A DNA stretch of 16,567 bases from Hepatocystis sp. ex Piliocolobus tephrosceles. Taxonomy: Eukaryota; Apicomplexa; Aconoidasida; Haemosporida; Plasmodiidae. A program made the translations under genes and the position numbers. Below the pieces are notes generated by a model that was not told where the DNA came from, searched no databases, and saw only the letters and a program-made list of their open reading frames with translations. The stretch lies in assembly GCA_902459845.2 (NCBI GenBank), contig CABPSV020000423.1:1-16567 (forward strand). Direction: 5' to 3'. Below are positions 1-8,093 of the stretch, piece by piece; the first letter of the stretch is position 1, and every line of letters starts with the position of its first letter.

Positions 1-35
<35 letters not shown>

Positions 36-388
36 TTTTTTTTATTTTTTTTTTTTTTTTTTTTTATTTTTATTTTTTTTTTTTATTTTTTTATTTTTAT
101 TTTTTTTTTTGTTATAAAAAAATAAATTATCTTTAAAAGTTTTTTATATACACAAAAAATAAGCACATTGTAATGTGAGAAAGGATGACGAAATAATAAA
201 CACTAAAGAAACTATACGGGCATAAAGCGATATGGAACAGTTCGATATGACTTATGTATTTGTTTATATGTATATATTTATATGCATACATTTATATGTA
301 TATATTTATATATATATATATATTTATATGTATATATTTATATGTATATGTTGTTACATATTAATTAAAATTAATACATTCGATGTTG

Positions 389-426
<38 letters not shown>

Positions 427-853
427 TTATATATTTATATATGTTTACATATATAATGATAATTAAAACTGTGCTTAAATTTTAAATAGTTTCAATTGTT
501 TCAAGAATAAATATACACAAAATGTATCAATGTACAAGCAATATAGAAATAATGCGTGATAAGTCACATAATGTATATACATGTATTATATATATGTATA
601 TATGTATATGCGCATGTGTACGCTTGCATGTATTTGTATATGTATGTCACATTGTGCGTAAAATATATAGTACATTATAATTTCTATGCAAATGGGGGGT
701 GAAATAAGATAATTAACAAAATTTCATACATTTATATATAATAAAATAAAAATAAATAAATATACATGTATATGATAGAACATATAAAAACATGCTCATA
801 TACACGTACGCCACGCACACATGCACCTAAAACATAAACATACACAATTGAGA
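1..853. other. Intergenic AT-rich region without a gene
   Basis: The first 110 bases are T tracts broken by single A residues. Positions 250-450 hold TATA/TATG-type microsatellite, including an uninterrupted TA run near 393-420, and 575-635 is a second TATG-rich patch. Short open frames here consist only of Tyr/Ile/Met/Phe from the microsatellite and are not credible genes. This segment lies beyond the stop codon of the minus-strand DSK2 gene, so it probably holds that gene's 3' UTR and polyadenylation region. I see no tRNA or other structured RNA. Confidence 0.75.
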
Positions 854-1874
854 CTAATTATAACCCTTTTCTAATAATCGTGTTATAGCTGAATTAACAT
901 CTCCACCTGTCTCTTGTAATGCTTGAATATTCGCATCATTGTCAATAAAACCCATTTCTTGCAAACTCATTAATTGGGATGCATATTTTTCTTCAGGTGG
1001 TCTATCATCCGTTAAATTGGCAGCATTAAAATCCATACCTTGATTAGCACCTGGAAAATTAAAATTACTAAAGTTACGATTTGATCCTAACATTTGTTGA
1101 AAAGTTTGTAATAATTCTGGCGATTGAAATAATGCATTTAAATTATTATTAGCTGGGTTATTGTTATTATCAGTTGTGTTATTAGGGTTCGAAGGATTGT
1201 TTGTATTAACAAAAGCTCCAAAATTGTTTATAAAATCATCTAATCTAAGTCCTCCTCTTATATTATTATTACCAGGGTTCGTAGCATTACTTGCTGTAGT
1301 TGTATTAGCATTAGTATTAGTGGTTGGGGTAGGATTAGCATTAGGATTCATTGCAACATTATTTGGATTGTTAGGGTTATTCATATTAAATGCATTTTCA
1401 AATTGTAAACCAGCTTGTAACACTTCTGGTCGCATTAACTCTCTTAATAAATTTGGGTTTTCTAAAACAGGTTGCATAAGTGGGCTTTGTGAAAAGGTAT
1501 TTCTTAGTAATGGATTGTTCGATATTAAGTTAGATAACATTTCAGGATTATTGCTTAATTCGTTTATTAATGACCTAGCCAAAGGATTATTTAATAAGGA
1601 GCTTATACTATCTCTATTAAATTCACCACCACCGTTTGCATTTAATAAATTTGCGAAATTTCCTAAGTTAAAGCCTTCTGTACCTCCTGCGCCCATGTTA
1701 AAATTGTTCGCATCTAAATAGAAAAAAAAAATAAAAAAAAAAAAAAAAAATATAAAAAAATAAAAAAATATAAAAAAATATACAAAAATATATAATAAAA
1801 CAGGGCAAAACAAAACAAACGTTGTTGTGTACGTTCATTTATTTATGTTTACACAAGTATACATACTACATACA

Positions 1875-1917
<43 letters not shown>

Positions 1918-2449
1918 CACGTTTGCACATTTATATATGAGTTAAAAAAGTATACGAAAAAAACGAGCAAACTATATTGTGTTAGAAAGTTGCAGTGCGA
2001 TGGTAAATAATACGGCATAAGCTACAACGCTTTAGCATAATTTACCTCTATTTCCATTTTGCATTAACAATTGTACCAATGGATTTTCATTGAAATCGTT
2101 TACGCTATCAGCTGGGTTTGTGTTTTGATTGATACTTGCGTTTTCGTTATTGTTATTTTCCTTCTCAGGTTCAGCTATAAATGTTATAAATTGGGTAGTT
2201 ATATATTTCCGTACGAAATTAGATAGACATACAAATAATCACATATATAGTCACATATATTTATAATGTGCATACTTTTCTAGTTTTTTTTTTTTTTATT
2301 TTTTTTTTTTTTTTTTTTTATTTTTTTTTTTTTATATTAATTACGTTCTTTGGGAACTATGGCACTACGAACTAAATGCATAGTATTTCCATCTGCGACA
2401 TTGTAAAATGTTAAAGTTTCTTTGTCTTTTAATATTTTACCTAAAAAAC

Positions 2450-2484
<35 letters not shown>

Positions 2485-2849
2485 CAAATAGTAATAAAAT
2501 GCATTTACAATTTGATAAACATTATATATACATATATTTATGTTATAATGGTATAATCAAAAACGCAACCTTCAGATATATTCGCATGTAATAACATTAT
2601 GTTAGTCATTAAAAGAAAATAGAAAAATATATATTATATATGTTATATATGTAAATATATAGGTATGCATGCATGTTCGCATAACTTTCTTTTTTAATAC
2701 TAACCTTTAAAAATAATTCTTTGTGACTCAACAGGTATATCTACATGTTCGGAACATTTTTGCTTTAATTCCAAAACTGTTATATCAGGTTCAACAGATA
2801 TGCTAAATTCTTTACCTCTTGTAACTTTAAACGAAATGCTTATTGGCAT
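854..2849 (-). CDS. DSK2: DSK2/ubiquilin-like ubiquitin receptor, four exons
   Basis: I assembled this spliced gene by hand. Exons are 2849-2705, 2440-2345, 2174-2046 and 1713-854 (145, 96, 129 and 860 nt; 1230 nt, 409 residues plus stop). All introns are GT-AG and every junction is in phase 1. The ATG at 2849 opens a ubiquitin-like domain (about residues 1-75, starting MPISISFKV, with a QRIIFKGKIL core). An Asn-rich linker follows, then an STI1-type region (about 155-235: repeated NNP/NP motifs, SPLMQPVLENPNLLRELM), a second short STI1-like element (316-332) and a C-terminal UBA domain (about 362-409) with the MGF loop at 377-379. This order defines ubiquilin/Dsk2 proteins, which shuttle ubiquitylated clients to the proteasome, including in ER-associated degradation, in cytosol and nucleus. 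The 3' exon reads open upstream into the intron, so a single-exon model would give a false poly-Phe N-terminus. Family assignment is firm; client range is inference. Confidence 0.93.
1714..2045 (-). other. DSK2 intron 3
   Basis: The intron is 332 bp, with donor GTAAAT after AGAG and acceptor TATTTAG. It contains a long (TA)n run near 1879-1915 and a T-rich stretch (sense strand) just before the acceptor. The frame continues through a split Asp codon (residue 124). Confidence 0.88.
2175..2344 (-). other. DSK2 intron 2
   Basis: The intron is 170 bp, with donor GTAATT and acceptor TTATAG. It is nearly all A in the sense direction near the donor (complement of the T tracts at 2285-2333). The frame continues through a split Pro codon (residue 81), between the UBL domain and the acidic Asn-rich linker. 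Confidence 0.85.
2441..2704 (-). other. DSK2 intron 1
   Basis: The intron is 264 bp, with donor GTTAGT and acceptor TTTTTTAG preceded by a poly-T tract in the sense direction (complement of the A run at 2453-2480). It interrupts the UBL domain at a split Gly codon (residue 49). It contains a palindromic TGCATGCA at 2666-2673. Confidence 0.88.
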
Positions 2850-3318
2850 CTTTGCTTTTTAATATAAAAAAAATAAAAATAAGTAATTAAAAATGTTTTG
2901 TTCAGATGTTTACGAAAAATCAAATAATTGGTAAATATAAATATATATATATATATTTATATATTGATGCTTATTTTTGTATATAAATATTTATCATTAA
3001 AAAAAAAAAATAAACAATCTGTTTTATTTCGATAAAAAATTTGTAATATTTTTTAATATTGCAATAATAAAATTAGCTCTGATAAAAAAAAAAAAAAAAA
3101 TTATGTATATATATATATATACGTAATTTTTTTTTTTCTTGTTTTTAAAATCACATAAGTATAATATATAATTCTTTATTTTTACTATTTTTGTTATTTT
3201 TGCTTTTTTTTTTCTGCTATTATTTGTTATTTTTTATTATTCGTATATTAAGTTTTTTCAATTTATTTGCGTTTATTATCGCTTTTATTATTTTATATTT
3301 TTTTTTTTCATTTTTTTT

Positions 3319-3371
<53 letters not shown>

Positions 3372-3636
3372 CATTTTTTTTTTTTTTGCTTTTCTTTAAT
3401 TTTGCTAACTTTTTTTTTTTTTATATGTACGTCAATTAACATATTACAAACTTACAATATAATATGAAATATTTATATAAGATAACACGCATATATAAAC
3501 GCAATGTACATCACAATGATTTCGACATTGTATATTAAACATCCATTAAAAATACTGAATTAAACATGTATTCAAGTTATTGTTTTATTTTTTTAAATAT
3601 TCTAAAAAGCGAATGGTAAACTTAAAACGCGAAGGG

Positions 3637-3672
<36 letters not shown>

Positions 3673-3698
3673 GCTTCTATATATAATGTATATATATG

Positions 3699-3730
<32 letters not shown>

Positions 3731-4475
3731 GATATATGTATTTTGTGAAAAAAATACAAATGTAGGATCATTCAAATGAATAAAACAGGGATGAAAAGAA
3801 CTTATGTTTTAAAAAAAAAACTTATTTAATAGTAGATTTAATATGAATTTGTTAAAATGTATTAAAAAAAAAAAAAAAAAAACAGTGCAATTATGACATA
3901 TATATAAACATAATTTTTTTTATGTTAATTTTTTTTTTTTTTATAATATAGAATATAAAAAACCACATTTTAAATAACGTCATAAAAAAAAGAAAAAAAA
4001 TGTTTACATTTACATAGTTTCATGTAATTGGATAAAGATAACATATTTGTATGTTACTCAGTTATTTTATTTTTTTAATAATTTAATCGATTCCTTTATG
4101 TTATGCATAAATTCCTACACACACGCACATCCATACGCATGTACATATGTATATTATATGCACATCCACTATTAAATAACAAATTAAAAACAGAATTCTT
4201 AAAAAAAAAAAAAATAAGAAAAAAAAAAAAAAAAAAAACAGGAATAAAAAAAAATTGTAGTGCGTGCAAATGCGACCACTATTATGTCTTGAATTTTAAA
4301 AAAATAATGATTTGATAAAAATAAAATGGCAATAATAATTACAAAATAGTAATAAAATAATAGAGGGTGTTTTATATATACGTTACTACAAACTGTTGCA
4401 TTTAAAAGGAGTGCATAGCTTTCTGTCTTACGTTTGCTCTGATAAAAAAAAAAAAAAAAAAAAAAAAATGGTAAA
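2850..4475. promoter_or_regulatory. Divergent intergenic region between DSK2 and HflX
   Basis: About 1.6 kb separates two divergently transcribed genes, so it should carry both promoters and 5' UTRs. It holds a run of 48 T (3324-3371), an A run of about 35 ending at 3671, TA and TATG microsatellites (about 2940-2958, 3105-3120, 3680-3712) and many shorter homopolymers. The poly-Phe reading frames at 3190-3470 are T-tract artefacts. A shared GCTCTGATA-plus-poly(A) element occurs at 3076 and 4436. No core promoter motif can be called with confidence, and I see no RNA gene. Confidence 0.6.
3324..3371. repeat. Poly(dT) tract, 48 bases
   Basis: An uninterrupted run of 48 T in the DSK2-HflX divergent region. 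Poly(dA:dT) of this length excludes nucleosomes and is typical of Plasmodium intergenic DNA. Its exact length is unreliable because of sequencing and replication slippage. Confidence 0.9.
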
Positions 4476-6830
4476 ATGTATTTAAGTTATTTTTTACCCT
4501 TTAAACGTATAAATAAAAAGCACATACGTTTTTTTATAAATGTAACAAAAAAAAAACTAAGTAATAATAACAGAAAAGAAATTATTGTTTTACATCCAAC
4601 TATAAAAAAAACAAAAAAATGTACTAACTCTTTCGATGACATAATTTATGATGCTCAAGAGGCACTGGGATTAGCTAGATCAGCTGGTTTTAAAATTAAA
4701 AATGGAATTTCAATGCCTACTGGTGGATGGCATTTATTAACACCTACAGATCATTGTGATGAAGAAAAACAAAAATATATAAATACCCAATCCAATACAA
4801 AATTTTTAAAAAGTGTAGAGTGTACTAAAGAAATAATAACAAATGAAACAAATATGTCAAAAAACTTACTACATTCTAAAAATGAAGAATTAATTGAAGA
4901 GAGTGGTTCTACTAAATGTGTAGATAATATAAAAGATTCATCTATAATGAATAATAATAATCAGATGAATAATGTATATATAGAAGAGATACATAAAAGT
5001 AATAACACGCATGATAATACTTATGCAAATATAAATAAACATAATATTTTTTCTGAATACGACAAATTTACCGAATATAATACTATTGAAAAAAAAATTG
5101 CAGAATCTATTATAATTAAACTAAACAAAATCGATAATAAGTTTTATTTTAGTAAAGGAAAACTAAATGACATTTCCCTATATTATCTCAAAAATCCAAC
5201 ACCTTATGTATTTATTAATACTGTATTATCACCTGAACAATATCGTAACTTAGATATATTGTTTAATAATTTATTACAGAGTTATACTGAAGAATTAAAA
5301 TTAAATAGTCAAAAAATTAATAATGATGAAACATTAACCCCAAGAACATTAGATAAGTTATACCACGACGAACTGGATTTGCTTATAAAATTAAAAATAC
5401 CAGATGAAGAAAATCAATTAACATTACATGTTAAAAATGATAATTTTAACGAAATATGTACATATAATGATAAAAATGATAATGATAGAAATGTTTGTTT
5501 TGATATATATAATAAATTTATATACGAAGATGACGAATGTAATGTCGATGATAAATATGATGATATAAATTATGACATAAACCAAACCGAAATATGTAAT
5601 GTACCTATAACTACACAGAACGAACTTAACAATAAACAAACTAATAACAATAATAGTAGTAGTAATAATAATGATACATTAAAAGAGCAAACTAAAAGAT
5701 TACCATTATATGTAGAAATATTTGACAGATATAGTATTATATTACATATTTTAAAAAGCAGATCCAAAAATAACTTAAGTAAATTACAACTAGAACTGGC
5801 AAAAGCAAAATTTATTTTAAATACATATTCGGAAAATAATCCATCAAGAATAAAATATATTAAATATATTGAAAAAAATGTGTTAAGTAGTTGTAATTAT
5901 GATTATGAGAAAAAATATGAAGAGTTAAACACAATTGATATAAATAAACCGAATTCATTGAATAAAAATGCAAAATCTTATTTAGGATTTACAAGTAATT
6001 TTATAAAAAGTTCAGAATCTTATAAAGAATATGAAAATCGTATAATTACTAGTTTTTATACTAAATTAAAAAAAGAATTAATAAAATGTAAAAATAATTA
6101 TTTATTACAACAAAATGCAAGAAAACATAAAGCTTTAATAGCAGTAGTAGGATATACAAATGTTGGTAAAACGAAACTAGTAAATTATTTAACAAACTCA
6201 AAATTAAAAACAAAAAATCAACTTTTTCAAACTTTAGACAATGCATACAAAAATTTAAAAATAAATGATAGTCATTCTATTATATTAATTGATTCTATTG
6301 GTTTCATTAAGAATGTACCATTTTCTTTATATGAATCTTTTAAAATATCATTAGAAGCTATAAAAAATGCAGATTTAATTATTCATGTATTAGATGTTAG
6401 TCATTCTTATAGAGAGCAACATAAAACATATGTATTAAATACATTAAAACAAATAGGTATTTCAAATGATTTTATAGAAAATAAAATAATAGAAGTATGG
6501 AATAAAATAGATAAATTAACAGAACAACAAACTTATTTTTTATACAAAAATAAACCAACACATGTTTTACCCATATCTGCAAAATATGGAATTAACTGTG
6601 ATACTCTTTTAAAAATCATTAAAAATTTAACTAACCAAATTAAAGACGTACAAATAATGACTTTAAAATTTGCAACTAAAGAAGCTTCACAACGAATTCA
6701 TTTTTTGACGCAACATTTTAAAGTCGTTCCAGATTCGATTACTTACTCAGATGATGGCAATACTACTTTTATCAAGTTAGTCGAAAATCCGAATAACTTG
6801 AAAAAGTATTACGAAACGTTTGGAAACTGA
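4476..6830 (+). CDS. HflX: HflX-family GTPase, probably organellar
   Basis: The protein has 784 residues. HflX signatures appear in order: an N-terminal helix ending ALGLARSAGF (about 60-75), the glycine-containing loop YFSKGKLNDI followed by LSPEQYRNLD (224-260), DRYSIILHIL (417-426) with the SKLQLELAKAKF helix after it, then the G domain. G1 is GYTNVGKT (559-566), the switch region has TLD (586-588), G3 is DSIGF (606-610), G4 is NKID (676-679) and G5 is SAK (701-703). HflX binds the large ribosomal subunit and splits stalled or idle ribosomes; the human relative GTPBP6 acts in mitochondria. The protein is much longer than bacterial HflX (about 430 residues), mostly through Asn/Asp/Lys-rich insertions near 90-215, 265-410 and 460-530. 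The first 34 residues have ten Lys/Arg and no Asp/Glu, which suits import into mitochondrion or apicoplast. An upstream ATG at 4468 is out of frame and stops after five codons. There is no intron. Family is secure; compartment is inference. Confidence 0.9.
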   Translation: MYLSYFLPFKRINKKHIRFFINVTKKKLSNNNRKEIIVLHPTIKKTKKCTNSFDDIIYDAQEALGLARSAGFKIKNGISMPTGGWHLLTPTDHCDEEKQKYINTQSNTKFLKSVECTKEIITNETNMSKNLLHSKNEELIEESGSTKCVDNIKDSSIMNNNNQMNNVYIEEIHKSNNTHDNTYANINKHNIFSEYDKFTEYNTIEKKIAESIIIKLNKIDNKFYFSKGKLNDISLYYLKNPTPYVFINTVLSPEQYRNLDILFNNLLQSYTEELKLNSQKINNDETLTPRTLDKLYHDELDLLIKLKIPDEENQLTLHVKNDNFNEICTYNDKNDNDRNVCFDIYNKFIYEDDECNVDDKYDDINYDINQTEICNVPITTQNELNNKQTNNNNSSSNNNDTLKEQTKRLPLYVEIFDRYSIILHILKSRSKNNLSKLQLELAKAKFILNTYSENNPSRIKYIKYIEKNVLSSCNYDYEKKYEELNTIDINKPNSLNKNAKSYLGFTSNFIKSSESYKEYENRIITSFYTKLKKELIKCKNNYLLQQNARKHKALIAVVGYTNVGKTKLVNYLTNSKLKTKNQLFQTLDNAYKNLKINDSHSIILIDSIGFIKNVPFSLYESFKISLEAIKNADLIIHVLDVSHSYREQHKTYVLNTLKQIGISNDFIENKIIEVWNKIDKLTEQQTYFLYKNKPTHVLPISAKYGINCDTLLKIIKNLTNQIKDVQIMTLKFATKEASQRIHFLTQHFKVVPDSITYSDDGNTTFIKLVENPNNLKKYYETFGN

Positions 6831-6849
6831 AAATTGTGTCAGCACATGC

Positions 6850-6951
6850 GCGTTCGCGTTCGTGTTTGTGTTCGCGTTCGCGTTCGTGTTTGTGTTCGCG
6901 TTCGTATTTGTGCTTGTGCTTGTGTTTGTGTTTGTGTTTGTGTTTGTGTTT
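6850..6951 (+). repeat. Hexamer tandem array (GYGTTY), 17 units
   Basis: Seventeen contiguous 6-bp units start 20 bases after the HflX stop codon: GCGTTC, GTGTTT, GTGTTC and late GTGCTT/GTATTT variants, ending in five identical GTGTTT units and a partial GTGTAC. The first eight units form two identical 24-bp blocks (GCGTTC GCGTTC GTGTTT GTGTTC). The CpG density is striking in this AT-rich setting. Because the period is a multiple of three, the opposite strand reads as a spurious Lys-His/Glu-Arg protein. Confidence 0.92.
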
Positions 6952-7093
6952 GTGTACATAATAACAACAAAAAGAAATAAACAAATTAATAAATAAATAC
7001 CTAAATAATTATAATTATAAAATATAATTTTTAAACTTAAAATTTTTTTGTATATCTTTGGTTCGTATATACTTGTGTACTTAACATAAACGA

Positions 7094-7129
<36 letters not shown>

Positions 7130-7884
7130 ATGTTTTATCATATTTTATTTTATATTAACTTTTTAAGGTGAAAAAAAAAAAATATATATATACTTAGCTA
7201 TGTTATACATTTATATGCAGGCATGCATATATGTACGTATGTATTTTTTTTTTTACAAATTATGTTTTAATATGATATTAAAAGAATGTCATACTCAGGT
7301 GTTATTTTCATTTTTTTTTTTTTTTTTTTTTTACATTAATTTTGTCATTTGTGCTATATTTTTATAACATTGTTTTTGTTGCTATTTTTTTATGGCCATA
7401 TTTGTATGACTTTGTTTTTGTAGTTTATTTCTTATAGCTTTTTATTTTGCCTAGCGTAAATATATTTACAAAAAAAAAAAAAAAAAAAAAACAGCCAGTT
7501 GTTTTAATGTATAAACTTATATATATATATATATATATGGATTTTTTTTTTTTTTGTTTTAACGGGCTCATCTGCTTTTTTTTTTCCTTTTGTAATATTT
7601 TTTTGCTTTAAAAACATTAAGATGTAATTTTTTATAAATATAACAAAAAACTTACATTTAAGTATAATTAATTTGATAATAAAGAAAAATCAATCTTTTT
7701 AAAAATGCCTTTACATATAGATGAAAAAAAATAAAAATAATATTTATTTGAAAAAAGGTAAAAGAAAAAAAAAAAAAATGAAAAATAACTCTACATATAT
7801 TTTTTTTAATTAACATTTGTTTTGACGCAGGAACCAACGCCTGGATTAATATTTGAATTAATATTTGGACTATTTTTTTTTTTT

Positions 7885-7919
<35 letters not shown>

Positions 7920-7985
7920 TAAACATTTGGATAGTTATACATAAGTATAGTCTGAGTAGTACTCACATATCCTTATAAAACATAC

Positions 7986-8017
7986 ATGTATGTATGTATG
8001 TATGTATGTATGTATGT
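7986..8017 (+). repeat. ATGT tetranucleotide microsatellite, 8 units
   Basis: Eight perfect ATGT units immediately precede and would encode the first residues of the longest form of the RPR2 reading frame (Met-Tyr-Val-Cys repeats). I treat it as 5' UTR. Confidence 0.9.
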
Positions 8018-8093
8018 CGGTACCTACGTATATAATAAAAAAAAAAACTTTATAAAAGTATTTAGTAAACATATACAAAGTGATTATATCGAA

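Larger units (their letters stand above)
6831..8093. other. Intergenic region between HflX and RPR2 genes
   Basis: The region begins with the hexamer array at 6850-6951, then continues with A or T runs (33 A at 7095-7127; T run around 7311-7332; A run around 7469-7491; A run near 7887-7916) and a TA run near 7520-7538. The last part contains eight ATGT units (7986-8017). It should hold the HflX 3' UTR and the promoter and 5' UTR of the RPR2 gene. I found no convincing coding exon or RNA gene. Confidence 0.65.

Noticed and set aside
232..456. Short plus-strand reading frame rich in Tyr/Ile
   Set aside because: It is the translation of TATA/TATG microsatellite and has no protein-like composition.
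1161..1721. Long plus-strand reading frame opposite DSK2 exon 4
   Set aside because: It is an antisense shadow of the DSK2 exon. The minus strand encodes clear STI1 and UBA sequence there.
3191..3467. Plus-strand Phe-rich frames
   Set aside because: Poly-T tract artefact; almost every codon is TTT.
6850..6951. Interstitial telomere repeat
   Set aside because: The unit GYGTTY does not match the Plasmodium telomere unit GGGTTYA in length or sequence.
6772..6984. Minus-strand Lys-His/Glu-Arg repeat protein overlapping the HflX end
   Set aside because: It is created by the hexamer array, whose period is a multiple of three, and it overlaps the 3' end of a real gene antisense.
7986..8093. N-terminal 36-residue extension of the RPR2-like protein
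   Set aside because: The first dozen residues come from eight ATGT microsatellite units. The conserved domain starts after the ATG at 8094. Not excluded, only less likely.
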